From NCBI GenBank assembly GCA_017483805.1, contig JAFUUL010000055.1:1-39228 (forward strand): a stretch of DNA of 39,228 nt, in the 5' to 3' direction. This DNA is from Prevotella sp. GTDB lineage: Bacteria > Bacteroidota > Bacteroidia > Bacteroidales > Bacteroidaceae. Below, piece by piece: positions 23,542 through 32,493 of the stretch. The notes beneath the pieces are model-generated. The model made no database searches. It was not told where the DNA came from and saw only the letters and a program-made list of their open reading frames with translations. The position numbers were made by a program, and so were the translations under genes. Every line of letters begins with the position of its first letter. The first letter of the stretch is position 1.

Positions 23542-24728
23542 TGGACAACAGATACATGATGCGTGGCGTGAGTGCCGCCAAGGAGGACGTTCACAACGCC
23601 ATCAAGAACATTGACAAGGGCATCTTCCCACAGGCTTTCTGCAAGATCATACCCGACATTCTGGGCGGCGACCCTGAGTACTGCAACATCATGCACGCCG
23701 ACGGCGCAGGCACCAAGTCGAGTCTCGCCTATATGTACTGGAAAGAGACGGGCGACCTAAGCGTCTGGAAAGGCATTGCCCAGGATGCCATCGTGATGAA
23801 CACCGACGACCTGCTCTGTGTGGGTGCCGTGGACAACATTCTCGTTTCCTCTACCATAGGCCGCAACAAAATGCTGGTGCCGGGAGAAGTCATTTCTGCC
23901 ATCATCAACGGCACCGACGAACTGCTCGGCGAACTGCGCGAGATGGGTATCGGCATCTGGCCTACAGGCGGTGAGACGGCCGACGTGGGCGACCTCGTTC
24001 GTACCATCATCGTCGACAGCACCGTCACCTGCCGCATGAAGCGCAGCGATGTGATCGACAATGCCAACATCTGTCCGGGCGACGTCATCGTAGGCCTCTC
24101 CTCCACTGGTCAGGCCACCTACGAGCATCGCTACAACGGCGGCATGGGCAGCAACGGCCTCACCTCCGCCCGCCACGATGTCTTCGCCAAGTATCTGGCC
24201 GAGAAATATCCCGAGAGTTTCGACCACGCCGTCCCCGACGATCTCGTCTATAGCGGCAACTACCGGCTGACAGACCCCGTCCCGTATGTTGACATATCAT
24301 GTCAACACGCCAAACTGCCAGACATGGGCCAACTAGTGCTCTCCCCCACCCGCACCTATGCCCCTGTCATCAAGCGTCTGCTGGACGAACTGCGCCCAGA
24401 GATCCACGGCATGGTGCATTGCACCGGCGGCGCACAGACCAAGGTGCTCCACTTCGTGAGCGACAACTGCCGCGTAGTGAAGGACAACATGTTCCCCGTC
24501 CCCCCGCTCTTCCGTGCCATCCACGAGTGCTCCGGCACCAACTGGCGCGAGATGTACCAGGTGTTCAACATGGGTCACCGCATGGAGATCTACGTCCGTC
24601 CCGAGGTCGCCGAGCAGGTCATCGCCGTCTCGAAGTCATTCAACATCGACGCCCAGGTGGTCGGCCATATCGAGGAAGGCCAGAAGAGCCTGACCATCAA
24701 CTCTGAATTTGGAACATTCAATTACTAA
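23541..24728 (+). CDS. purM: Phosphoribosylformylglycinamidine cyclo-ligase (AIR synthase)
   Basis: PurM closes the imidazole ring of AIR using FGAM and ATP. At 395 residues it is longer than E. coli PurM (about 345) and belongs to the divergent form common in Bacteroidetes. Recognisable parts are MMRGVSAAKEDV at the start, MHADGAGTKSSLAY (51-64), DLLCVGA, the GGETADVGDLV segment, DVIVGLSSTG and the C-terminal FNMGHRMEIYV. It begins at the end of the octamer repeat and its stop codon is followed directly by the prfA ATG. Confidence 0.9.
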   Translation: MDNRYMMRGVSAAKEDVHNAIKNIDKGIFPQAFCKIIPDILGGDPEYCNIMHADGAGTKSSLAYMYWKETGDLSVWKGIAQDAIVMNTDDLLCVGAVDNILVSSTIGRNKMLVPGEVISAIINGTDELLGELREMGIGIWPTGGETADVGDLVRTIIVDSTVTCRMKRSDVIDNANICPGDVIVGLSSTGQATYEHRYNGGMGSNGLTSARHDVFAKYLAEKYPESFDHAVPDDLVYSGNYRLTDPVPYVDISCQHAKLPDMGQLVLSPTRTYAPVIKRLLDELRPEIHGMVHCTGGAQTKVLHFVSDNCRVVKDNMFPVPPLFRAIHECSGTNWREMYQVFNMGHRMEIYVRPEVAEQVIAVSKSFNIDAQVVGHIEEGQKSLTINSEFGTFNY

Positions 24729-25838
24729 ATGGAAAATAATAGCATACTACAGAAACTGGACGGCCTGGAGGCCCGCTTCGAGGAGGTGTCGACCCTGATT
24801 ACCGACCCCAGCGTGATTGCCGACCAGAACCGTTTCGTGAAACTGACCAAGGAATACAAGGACCTGGGCGACATCATGGATGCCCGCAAGCGCTACATTG
24901 CCTGCCTCAACAGCATCAAGGAGGCCAAGGACATCCTGGCCAACGAGACCGACCCGGAGATGAAGGAGATGGCTCGCGAGGAACTTGCCGAAAACGAGGC
25001 CCTGCAACCCAAGTTGGAGGAGGAGATCAAGATTGCCCTCATCCCGAAGGATCCCGAGGATGCGAAGAACGTGCAGATGGAGATTCGCGCCGGAACCGGT
25101 GGCGACGAAGCCTGCCTCTTTGCCGGCGACCTGTTCAAGATGTACAAGAGTTTCTGCGACTCCAAGGGTTGGAACCTCTCGGTGACCAGCGTCAGCGAAG
25201 GTGCCGTGGGTGGCTATAAGGAGATCGACTTCGCCGTCAGCGGTGCCGATGTCTATGGTACGCTGAAATATGAGAGCGGCGTACACCGTGTACAGCGTGT
25301 GCCCGCCACTGAGACCCAAGGCCGCATGCACACCAGTGCTGCCACCGTGGCCGTGCTGCCTGAAGCCGACAAGTTTGAGGTACACATCAATGAGGGCGAG
25401 ATCAAGTGGGACACCTTCCGCTCGAGCGGTGCCGGTGGTCAGAACGTGAACAAGGTGGAATCGGGCGTTCGTCTGCGCTATATGTGGAAGAACCCCAACA
25501 CGGGCGAGACAGAGGAAATACTCATCGAGTGTACCGAAACCCGTGACCAGCCGAAGAACAAGGAGCGTGCCCTCTCGCGCCTGTACACTTTTATATATGA
25601 CAAGGAGCACCAGAAGTATATGGACGACATCGCCTCGCGCCGCAAGACCCTCGTCTCGACGGGTGACCGAAGTGCCAAGATCCGCACCTACAACTTCCCA
25701 CAGGGCCGCGTGACCGACCATCGCATCGGCTACACCACCCACGACCTGCAGGGCTTTCTGGGCGGCGACATTCAGGCCATGATTGATGCCCTGACCGTGG
25801 CCGAGAATGCAGAACGCATGAAGGAGAGCGAACTATAG
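24729..25838 (+). CDS. prfA: Peptide chain release factor 1
   Basis: RF1 ends translation at UAG and UAA. The protein has 369 residues. The stop-codon recognition tripeptide PAT is at 192-194 in VQRVPATETQGRMHTSAA, and the hydrolysis motif GGQ is at 236-238 in SSGAGGQNVNKVESGVRL; Q238 is the residue methylated by PrmC in other bacteria. The helical domain 1 (about 1-110) is normal. There is no spacer at all after the purM stop, which suggests translational coupling. Confidence 0.98.
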   Translation: MENNSILQKLDGLEARFEEVSTLITDPSVIADQNRFVKLTKEYKDLGDIMDARKRYIACLNSIKEAKDILANETDPEMKEMAREELAENEALQPKLEEEIKIALIPKDPEDAKNVQMEIRAGTGGDEACLFAGDLFKMYKSFCDSKGWNLSVTSVSEGAVGGYKEIDFAVSGADVYGTLKYESGVHRVQRVPATETQGRMHTSAATVAVLPEADKFEVHINEGEIKWDTFRSSGAGGQNVNKVESGVRLRYMWKNPNTGETEEILIECTETRDQPKNKERALSRLYTFIYDKEHQKYMDDIASRRKTLVSTGDRSAKIRTYNFPQGRVTDHRIGYTTHDLQGFLGGDIQAMIDALTVAENAERMKESEL

Positions 25839-25842
25839 TCAA

Positions 25843-25865
25843 GTATGTTGCTGTAGTACAGCAAC
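25843..25865 (+). repeat. 23-base hairpin element between prfA and pyrF
   Basis: GTATGTTGC-TGTAGTACA-GCAAC forms a 9-bp stem (GTTGCTGTA / TACAGCAAC) around one base. It has the same 5' part, length and position after a stop as the element at 21958-21980, but its inner stem differs with pairing kept. Confidence 0.7.
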
Positions 25866-25901
25866 AAACAAAAGCCCCAAAACTAGAAAAAACAAGCAGC
25901 A

Positions 25902-26729
25902 ATGACAAGACAAGAACTGATACAACAGATCAAACAGAAGCGGTCGTTCCTCTGCGTAGGACTGGACACCGACCCCAAGAAGATGCCACAGTGCGTGTTC
26001 GACCTGCACGACCCCATCTTCGAGTTCAACAAGGCCATCATCGATGCCACCGCCCCCTACTGCGTGGCCTACAAGCCTAACCTGGCTTTCTACGAGGCTT
26101 ACGGCCTGAAAGGCATGGAAGCCTTTGTGAAGACCTGCGACTACCTGAAGGAGAAGCATCCGCACCACTTTATCATTGCCGACGCCAAGCGCGGCGATAT
26201 AGGCAACACCAGCCAGATGTATGCCCGCACCTTCTTCGAGGAGTACGACATCGACGCACTGACGGTGGCCCCCTACATGGGTGAGGATTCCGTCACTCCC
26301 TTCCTGCAGTACGAAGGCAAATGGGTCATCCTTCTGGCACTGACCAGCAATAAGGGCTCTCACGATTTCCAACTCACCGAAGACGCACAGGGCGAACGCC
26401 TGTTTGAGAAGGTGCTGAAGAAGAGTCAGCAATGGGGCACCACGGAGAATATGATGTATGTTGTCGGTGCCACACAGGGCCAGATGTTCGAGGACATCCG
26501 CCGCGTGGCTCCCGACCATTTCCTGCTGGTGCCCGGCGTCGGTGCACAGGGCGGTTCACTCCAGGAGGTGTGCAAGTATGGCATGACTAAGGATTGTGGC
26601 CTGCTGGTGAACAGCAGTCGCGGCATCATCTATACCTGCAACGACGACCACTTTGCCGAGGTGGCCGGCAACAAGGCCCGCGAACTGCAGCAGGAGATGG
26701 CTGCCGAACTGGACCGTGCAGACATCTGA
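25902..26729 (+). CDS. pyrF: Orotidine 5'-phosphate decarboxylase, group 2 type
   Basis: PyrF converts OMP to UMP, the last step of de novo UMP synthesis. At 275 residues it is the longer type-2 form. The start [14 protein letters not shown] (16-29) and the catalytic [11 protein letters not shown] (94-104, K96 as the catalytic lysine) are clear, as is the phosphate loop VPGVGAQGG. It is the last gene of the phoH-to-pyrF run, and its stop is 7 bases from that of convergent hemW, with no clear terminator between. Confidence 0.97.
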   Translation: MTRQELIQQIKQKRSFLCVGLDTDPKKMPQCVFDLHDPIFEFNKAIIDATAPYCVAYKPNLAFYEAYGLKGMEAFVKTCDYLKEKHPHHFIIADAKRGDIGNTSQMYARTFFEEYDIDALTVAPYMGEDSVTPFLQYEGKWVILLALTSNKGSHDFQLTEDAQGERLFEKVLKKSQQWGTTENMMYVVGATQGQMFEDIRRVAPDHFLLVPGVGAQGGSLQEVCKYGMTKDCGLLVNSSRGIIYTCNDDHFAEVAGNKARELQQEMAAELDRADI

Positions 26730-26736
26730 ACGCGCC

Positions 26737-27837
26737 CTACACCATCATCAAGTCGCTGATGACCATATCGCTGACGAAAAGCCCTTCGCGGGTCAGTCGG
26801 ATATGGTCATCAGTCTTTTTCAGCAGGTTCGACTGCAGGTAAGGTGCGGCCAGCCGAAGGCTGTAGGCCCTTTGCTCACCGGAGAGCGATGAGAGCGAGA
26901 GGCCCTCACAAGTGCGAAGGGCGGTCATCACCATCTCGTTGTAGCGTGTGTCGGCATCCAGTTCCTCCCGTTCCACACAGGGATTTCCCGTCTCGATACT
27001 TTCAATATACTGGCGGATATCGGCCACATTCCACTGGCGACTCTGCCCATCGAAGGAATGTGCTGCCGCCCCCAGTCCCAGGTAGGAGGTCTGGTTCCAG
27101 TAGCCGCTATTATGCCGCGAACGGAAGCCAGGACGGGCAAAGTTGCTGATCTCGTAGTGCTCATAGCCAGCCGTAGCCAACCGGTCAATCAGGTCGTAGT
27201 ACATCCGGCGCGACAGTTCCTCGTCGACCTCCCTGATCCGACCTTCCTCCAGCCATCGCCCCAATAGCGTGCCCGTCTCGTACTGCAACGCATAGGCCGA
27301 CAGATGTTCGACCTGCAACTGCAGGGCCGCCTCCATATCCTCATGCCAGTCGTCCAGCGTCTCATCGGGAAATCCATAGATCAGGTCTACACTGATGTTG
27401 CCGATACCGATACTGCGCAGACGCTCCACGGCTTGAGCCACCTGACTGGCCTCGTGACGACGGTGCAGAAAGCGCAGTCGCTCGTCGCTGAAGGTCTGTG
27501 CCCCCATGCTGACGCGGTTGACAGGCAGTGATGAAAGCCCACTGACGAACTCATCAGTCACGTCATCCGGATTGCACTCCAGCGTCACCTCCTCCGCGTC
27601 GGCCGTCGGCAACGCTTCGAGCAACTGCCGCAGTTGGGGAATGGTCAACTGCGAAGGTGTGCCTCCACCTATATATATAGTGCGCACGCGTACCTTATTT
27701 ATATACGGTCTCATCTGGTACTCCCAGCACACCGCATCGACATATCGCTGACGCCACTCCAGTCCCGTGGTAGAATAGAAGTCGCAATACACACAACGGC
27801 TCTTGCAAAACGGTATATGTATGTATATTCCTGCCAT
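26737..27837 (-). CDS. hemW: Radical SAM protein HemW (heme chaperone, HemN-like)
   Basis: This is a 366-residue radical SAM protein. The cluster motif CKSRCVYCDF gives C11, C15 and C18 for the 4Fe-4S cluster and is followed by YIGGGTPS (54-61). The C-terminal HemW/HemN domain is present (EISNFARPG, YWNQTSYLGLGAAAHSF). The short N-terminus is the mark of HemW, which binds heme and is thought to deliver it to respiratory enzymes; true HemN coproporphyrinogen dehydrogenases are longer. The -7 element TATTTTTG at the complement of 27846-27853 could be its promoter, with a very short leader. Confidence 0.93.
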   Translation of the reverse strand: MAGIYIHIPFCKSRCVYCDFYSTTGLEWRQRYVDAVCWEYQMRPYINKVRVRTIYIGGGTPSQLTIPQLRQLLEALPTADAEEVTLECNPDDVTDEFVSGLSSLPVNRVSMGAQTFSDERLRFLHRRHEASQVAQAVERLRSIGIGNISVDLIYGFPDETLDDWHEDMEAALQLQVEHLSAYALQYETGTLLGRWLEEGRIREVDEELSRRMYYDLIDRLATAGYEHYEISNFARPGFRSRHNSGYWNQTSYLGLGAAAHSFDGQSRQWNVADIRQYIESIETGNPCVEREELDADTRYNEMVMTALRTCEGLSLSSLSGEQRAYSLRLAAPYLQSNLLKKTDDHIRLTREGLFVSDMVISDLMMV

Positions 27838-27845
27838 AACGACTG

Positions 27846-27853
27846 CAAAAATA
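27846..27853 (-). promoter_or_regulatory. -7 element upstream of hemW
   Basis: On the minus strand TATTTTTG fits TAnnTTTG, 8 bases before the hemW ATG. No clear -33 TTTG is present, so support is modest. Confidence 0.4.
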
Positions 27854-27882
27854 CTAATTTTGTTTAATATTTAAAAGGTTTC

Positions 27883-27914
27883 TTTGGTATTTTGATAAAA
27901 AATGACTAATTTCG
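27883..27914 (+). promoter_or_regulatory. Probable promoter of the EF-G paralogue gene
   Basis: TTTG at 27883-27886, 20 bases and TAATTTCG at 27907-27914 (one mismatch to TAnnTTTG) give a leader of about 35 bases. Confidence 0.45.
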
Positions 27915-27954
27915 AGCCGTCTTTTGAATTATATAACCTAAAATTATAAATGTC

Positions 27955-30114
27955 ATGAAGATTTATCAGACTAACGAGATCAAGAACATTGCACTGCTTG
28001 GCAGTGCGGGTAGCGGCAAGACCACTCTTGCCGAAGCAATGGTTTACGAGGCTGGCATCATCAAGCGCCGCGGCACCGTAGAGGGTAAGAACACCATGAG
28101 CGACTACTTCCCCGTAGAGCAAGAGTATGGCTATTCAGTGTTCTCCACTGTCTTCCACGTGGAGTGGAACAACAAGAAACTGAACATCATCGACTGCCCG
28201 GGTTCTGACGACTTCGTAGGTGGTGCCATCACGGCTCTGAACGTGACCGACCAGGCCGTCATCCTGGTCAATGGCCAGTATGGTCCCGAGGTGGGCACGA
28301 TGAACGCCTTCCGCAATACCGACAAACTGAAGAAGCCCGTCATCTTCTTGGTGAACCAATTGGATCGTGACAACTGCGACTTCGACCAGATTCTGGGTCA
28401 GTTGCGCGAGGTCTACGGCAACAACTGCGTGCCCGTTCAGTACCCCATTGCCACGGGTGCCGGCTTCAATGCCGTCATCGACGTGCTGCTGATGAAGAAA
28501 TATTCGTGGAAGCCCGAGGGTGGCGCTCCCATCATCGAAGATATTCCTGCCGACCAGTTGGAAAAGGCCAAGGAGATGAAGGCTGCTCTGGTGGAAGCCG
28601 CCGCTGCCGGCGACGACACGCTGATGGAGAAGTTCTTCGAGAGTGAGGACCTGACCGAGGACGAGATGCGTGAGGGCATCCGCAAGGGTCTGGTCACCCG
28701 CAGCATTTTCCCCGTATTCTGTGTCTGCGCCGGCCGCGACATGGGTGTGCGCCGTCTGATGGAGTTCCTCGGCAACGTGGTGCCCTTCGTCAGCGAGATG
28801 CCTGTTATCCAGAACACCGCCGGCAAGGATGTGCCTGCCGACGCTTCGGCTCCCACATCACTCTACTTCTTCAAGACCGGCGTGGAGCCCCACATCGGTG
28901 AGGTGCAGTACTTCAAGGTGATGAGCGGCGTGGTGAAGAGCGGCGACGACCTGACCAATGCCGACCGTGGCTCGAAGGAGCGCATCGGCACCCTGTATGC
29001 CTGTGCCGGTGCCAACCGTATCCAGGTTGACCAACTGGTGGCCGGCGATATCGGTTGCACCGTGAAACTGAAGGATGTGAAGACCGGTAACACGCTGAAT
29101 GCCAAGGACGTGGACAACAAGTTCGATTTCATCAAATATCCTAACTCCAAGTTCTCTCGTGCCATCAAGGCTGTCAACGAGGCTGAGACCGAGAAGATGA
29201 TGGTGGCTCTGCAGAAGATGCGCCAGGAAGACCCGACATGGGTGGTGGAGCAGTCGAAGGAACTGCGCCAGATCATCGTCCATGGTCAGGGTGAGTTCCA
29301 CCTGCGCACACTGAAGTGGCGTATGGAGAACAACGAGAAGATTCAGGTGGTATATCAGGAGCCTAAGATTCCCTATCGTGAGACCATCTCGAAGATGGCC
29401 CGTGCCGACTATCGTCACAAGAAGCAGTCGGGTGGTAGCGGTCAGTTCGGCGAGGTTCACCTCATCATCGAGCCCTACACCGAGGGCATGGAAGATCCCG
29501 TGAGTTTCACCATCAACGGCCAGGAGTTCAAGATGAACATCAAGGGCAAGGAAGAGATCGACCTGGAATGGGGCGGCAAACTCGTCTTCATCAACAGCGT
29601 GGTGGGTGGTGCCATCGACCTGCGCTTCATGCCTGCCATCCTGAAGGGTATCATGCAGCGCATGGAACAGGGCCCGCTGACCGGTTCGTATGCCCGTGAC
29701 GTCCGCGTCATCGTCTACGACGGCAAGATGCACCCCGTCGACTCCAACGAACTGTCGTTCATGCTGGCTGCCCGCAACGCCTTCTCGGCTGCCTTCAAGG
29801 AGGCCGGTCCTAAGGTGCTGGAGCCCATCTACGATCTGGAAGTGCTCGTTCCCGCCGACTACATGGGCGACGTGATGAGCGACCTACAGGGCCGTCGTGC
29901 CATCATCATGGGCATGGACTCTGAGGCCGGCTACCAGAAGTTGAACGCCAAGATTCCTCTGAAGGAACTCAGCAGTTACTCTATCGCCCTGAGTTCGCTC
30001 ACTGGCGGACGTGCTTCGTTCAGCACCAAGTTCTCAAGTTACGAACTGGTACCGAACGACATCCAGCAGGCTCTCATCAAGGAGCACGAGGCAGAACTCA
30101 AGGAAGAAGATTAA
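27955..30114 (+). CDS. Elongation factor G paralogue (EF-G2 type) with altered GTPase site
   Basis: This is a 719-residue EF-G-like protein with all five domains by length. The P-loop is intact (GSAGSGKT, 16-23). The rest of the G domain departs from canonical EF-G: the switch I RGITI-type segment reads EYGYSVFS (57-64), the switch II DTPGH reads DCPGS (80-84), so the catalytic His is Ser84, and NKxD reads NQLD (134-137). Domain IV shows the usual KQSGGSGQFGEV segment. A Bacteroides EF-G2 without GTPase activity that still supports translocation during gut colonisation is known; this gene is probably of that group. The housekeeping fusA must be elsewhere. A strong terminator follows. Confidence 0.9.
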   Translation: MKIYQTNEIKNIALLGSAGSGKTTLAEAMVYEAGIIKRRGTVEGKNTMSDYFPVEQEYGYSVFSTVFHVEWNNKKLNIIDCPGSDDFVGGAITALNVTDQAVILVNGQYGPEVGTMNAFRNTDKLKKPVIFLVNQLDRDNCDFDQILGQLREVYGNNCVPVQYPIATGAGFNAVIDVLLMKKYSWKPEGGAPIIEDIPADQLEKAKEMKAALVEAAAAGDDTLMEKFFESEDLTEDEMREGIRKGLVTRSIFPVFCVCAGRDMGVRRLMEFLGNVVPFVSEMPVIQNTAGKDVPADASAPTSLYFFKTGVEPHIGEVQYFKVMSGVVKSGDDLTNADRGSKERIGTLYACAGANRIQVDQLVAGDIGCTVKLKDVKTGNTLNAKDVDNKFDFIKYPNSKFSRAIKAVNEAETEKMMVALQKMRQEDPTWVVEQSKELRQIIVHGQGEFHLRTLKWRMENNEKIQVVYQEPKIPYRETISKMARADYRHKKQSGGSGQFGEVHLIIEPYTEGMEDPVSFTINGQEFKMNIKGKEEIDLEWGGKLVFINSVVGGAIDLRFMPAILKGIMQRMEQGPLTGSYARDVRVIVYDGKMHPVDSNELSFMLAARNAFSAAFKEAGPKVLEPIYDLEVLVPADYMGDVMSDLQGRRAIIMGMDSEAGYQKLNAKIPLKELSSYSIALSSLTGGRASFSTKFSSYELVPNDIQQALIKEHEAELKEED

Positions 30115-30130
30115 TTCCGACATACGCGAC

Positions 30131-30161
30131 AGAAAGGTGGCCTAACACGCCACCTTTCTTT
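30131..30161 (+). terminator. Terminator of the EF-G paralogue gene
   Basis: A perfect 10-bp stem GAAAGGTGGC / GCCACCTTTC (30132-30141 and 30149-30158) with a 7-base loop is followed by a short T run, 17 bases after the stop codon. Confidence 0.85.
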
Positions 30162-30182
30162 GCAAACACCATCACCATCGGT

Positions 30183-31406
30183 ATGAACGACGCCAAAATC
30201 ATCAACGACCCCGTCTTCGGATTCATCAAGATTCCGCGCGGACTGCTCTACGACATTGTCAAGCACCCTCTGTTTCAACGCCTGAACCGCATCAATCAAT
30301 TAGGACTGGCCTCCGTGGTCTATCCCGGGGCACGCCACACGCGCTTCCAGCATTCGCTTGGAGCCTTCCATCTGATGAGCGAGGCCATCCTCTCGCTGCA
30401 GCAGAAGGGACAGTTCATCTTCGACTCTGAGGCAGAGGCCGTGCAGGCCGCCATCCTGATGCACGACATCGGTCACGGGCCTTTCTCCCATGTGCTGGAG
30501 AACACGCTCATCAGCGGCATCTCCCACGAGGACATCTCGCTGCTGATGATGGAGCAGATCAACCACGACCTGGGCGGCCGTCTCAATCTGGCCATCGCCA
30601 TCTTCAAGGATCAGTATCCCAAGCGATTCCTCCACCAACTCATCTCCTCTCAACTCGACATGGACCGCCTGGATTACCTGCGACGCGACTCGTTCTTCAC
30701 AGGCGTCACCGAGGGCAACATCGGCTCCGCCCGCATCATCAAGATGCTCAACGTGGTGGACGACCGGCTGGTGGTGGAGCACAAAGGCATCTACTCGCTG
30801 GAGAACTATCTCACCACGCGCCGCCTAATGTACTGGCAGGTCTATCTGCACAAGACGGCCGTGGCCTACGAGAAGGTGCTGGTCAACATGCTGACCAGAG
30901 CAAAGGACCTGGCCAAGCAGGGCTGCGAGGTCTTCGCCTCCCCCGCCCTCTCCTATTTCATCAACAACGATGTCGACGCCCAGTGGTTCACCCTGCATCC
31001 GGAGGCTCTGCAGATGTACGAGGAACTGGACGATTCCGACATCTGGAGTGCCATGAAGGCCTGGAAGCACTCCGACGACAAGATTCTGGCCACGCTGGCC
31101 ACCGACATGCTGGATCGTCGCATCTTCAAAGTCGAGGTGCACGACGAGCCTGTCAGTCAGGACTACATCGACGCCATTCAGAAGGAGATAGCCGAGAAAA
31201 TAGGCATCGACCTGGCCGACGCCCACTACCTGATGAGCCTCAACACCATCCAGAAAGATATGTATTCGGTCGACGATGACTCCATCGACGTTTTATACAA
31301 GGATGGCACGATAAAAGACATCTCCGAAGCCTCAGAACTGCTGAATGTGGCTCTTCTTTCTAAAAAAATACGAAAATATTACCTTTGTTACCAACGATTT
31401 AAATAA
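30183..31406 (+). CDS. HD-domain phosphohydrolase (dGTPase-like, YwfO-type)
   Basis: This is a 407-residue HD-superfamily protein. The metal-binding residues are seen in RHTRFQHSLG (H57), MHDIGHGPFSH (H94, D95, H98, H103) and SSQLDMDRLDYLRRD (D159/D161), the arrangement of SAMHD1/dGTPase-like enzymes such as YwfO. Nucleotide triphosphohydrolase activity is likely, but the substrate is not known. The start at 30183 lies 22 bases after a terminator; no good promoter is seen. The last codons overlie -7 elements used for lpxD. Confidence 0.9.
   Translation: MNDAKIINDPVFGFIKIPRGLLYDIVKHPLFQRLNRINQLGLASVVYPGARHTRFQHSLGAFHLMSEAILSLQQKGQFIFDSEAEAVQAAILMHDIGHGPFSHVLENTLISGISHEDISLLMMEQINHDLGGRLNLAIAIFKDQYPKRFLHQLISSQLDMDRLDYLRRDSFFTGVTEGNIGSARIIKMLNVVDDRLVVEHKGIYSLENYLTTRRLMYWQVYLHKTAVAYEKVLVNMLTRAKDLAKQGCEVFASPALSYFINNDVDAQWFTLHPEALQMYEELDDSDIWSAMKAWKHSDDKILATLATDMLDRRIFKVEVHDEPVSQDYIDAIQKEIAEKIGIDLADAHYLMSLNTIQKDMYSVDDDSIDVLYKDGTIKDISEASELLNVALLSKKIRKYYLCYQRFK
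31357..31387 (+). promoter_or_regulatory. Promoter P1 of the lpx operon, inside the HD gene
   Basis: TTTC at 31357-31360, 19 bases and TACCTTTG at 31380-31387 resemble a Bacteroidetes promoter. It lies within the final codons of the HD gene. Confidence 0.55.
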
Positions 31407-31413
31407 AATTGCG

Positions 31414-31421
31414 TATCTTTG
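31414..31421 (+). promoter_or_regulatory. -7 element P2 of the lpx operon
   Basis: TATCTTTG followed by GCAC, 27 bases before the lpxD ATG. No good -33 element is found at 19-21 bases; TTTG of P1 is 26 bases away. Confidence 0.5.
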
Positions 31422-31448
31422 CACTCTAAAAGTAAATCTAATCACAAT

Positions 31449-32486
31449 ATGGAGTTTACAGCCAAACAAATCGCCGGACTTATCGGCGGGCGAATAGAAG
31501 GCAACGAGAACGCTGCCGTTCACACTTTTGCAAAGATTGAGGAAGGCCAGGAAGGAGCCATCTCGTTCCTTTCGAATCCCAAATACACCCATTATCTCTA
31601 CGAGACCAAGTCGACCATCGTCCTGATCAATGACGATGTGGAACTGGAGCATCCCGTCAGTGCCACCCTCATCAGGGTGAGCAATGCCTACGAGGCCGTG
31701 GCCAAACTGCTGCAGTTCTACGAGTCGGTGAAGCCCAAGAAGAGTGGCATCGACAGTCTGGCTTTCGTTTCGCCCAAGGCCACCATCGGCAAGGATGTCT
31801 ACATCGGCGCCTTTGCCTGCATCGGCGACGGTGCCATCATTGGCGACGGTACGCAGATCTATCCCCATACCGTCATCGGCGACAACGTGAAGATCGGTCA
31901 GAACGGTCTGTTCTATCCTAACGTGACCATCTATCAGGGTTGCCAACTGGGCGACAATGTCACCATCCACTCCGGCAGTGTGATTGGTGCCGACGGTTTC
32001 GGCTTCGCTCCTGGCGCCGAGGGCTACGACAAGATTCCCCAGATTGGCATCGTCATCATCGAGGACAACGTGGAGATTGGTGCCAACACCTGTGTGGACC
32101 GTTCCACGATGGGAGCCACCGTCGTTCACAAGGGAGTCAAACTGGACAACCTCATTCAGGTGGCCCACAACTGCGAAGTCGGCGAGAACACCGTCATGTC
32201 GGCCCAGGTAGGCCTGGCAGGCAGCACGAAGATTGGCGCTTGGTGCATGGTGGGCGGACAGGCCGGTTTCTCCGGCCACATCAAGATAGCCGACCGCACC
32301 TTCATCGGTGCCCAGGCCGGTGTCATCAGCAACACCAAGGGCGGTGAGCAACTCATCGGCACGCCCGCCATCGATCCCAAGGTATTCTTCAAGTCGTCGG
32401 CCGTGATGAAGCATCTGCCCGAGATGTACCGCGAACTGGCCCAGTTGAAGAAGGAACTGGCAGAACTGAAAGAAAAACTTAATTAA
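31449..32486 (+). CDS. lpxD: UDP-3-O-acylglucosamine N-acyltransferase
   Basis: LpxD adds the second, N-linked hydroxyacyl chain in lipid A synthesis. The 345-residue protein has an N-terminal uridine-binding domain (about 1-100), a left-handed beta helix of hexapeptide repeats (about 105-300) and a C-terminal helix. The catalytic histidine is H240 in VAHNCEVG. The ATG at 31449 gives the family start [14 protein letters not shown]; an upstream ATG at 31419 lies on the -7 element. It opens the cluster lpxD, lpxC-fabZ, lpxA. Confidence 0.97.
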   Translation: MEFTAKQIAGLIGGRIEGNENAAVHTFAKIEEGQEGAISFLSNPKYTHYLYETKSTIVLINDDVELEHPVSATLIRVSNAYEAVAKLLQFYESVKPKKSGIDSLAFVSPKATIGKDVYIGAFACIGDGAIIGDGTQIYPHTVIGDNVKIGQNGLFYPNVTIYQGCQLGDNVTIHSGSVIGADGFGFAPGAEGYDKIPQIGIVIIEDNVEIGANTCVDRSTMGATVVHKGVKLDNLIQVAHNCEVGENTVMSAQVGLAGSTKIGAWCMVGGQAGFSGHIKIADRTFIGAQAGVISNTKGGEQLIGTPAIDPKVFFKSSAVMKHLPEMYRELAQLKKELAELKEKLN

Positions 32487-32493
32487 CGAAGAT

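Noticed and set aside
21006-23696. 896-codon open frame on the minus strand
   Set aside because: It lies entirely opposite purC, menG, aroE and the start of purM, all clear genes. The frame is open because of the codon bias of the real genes, and its protein is histidine- and valine-rich without domains.
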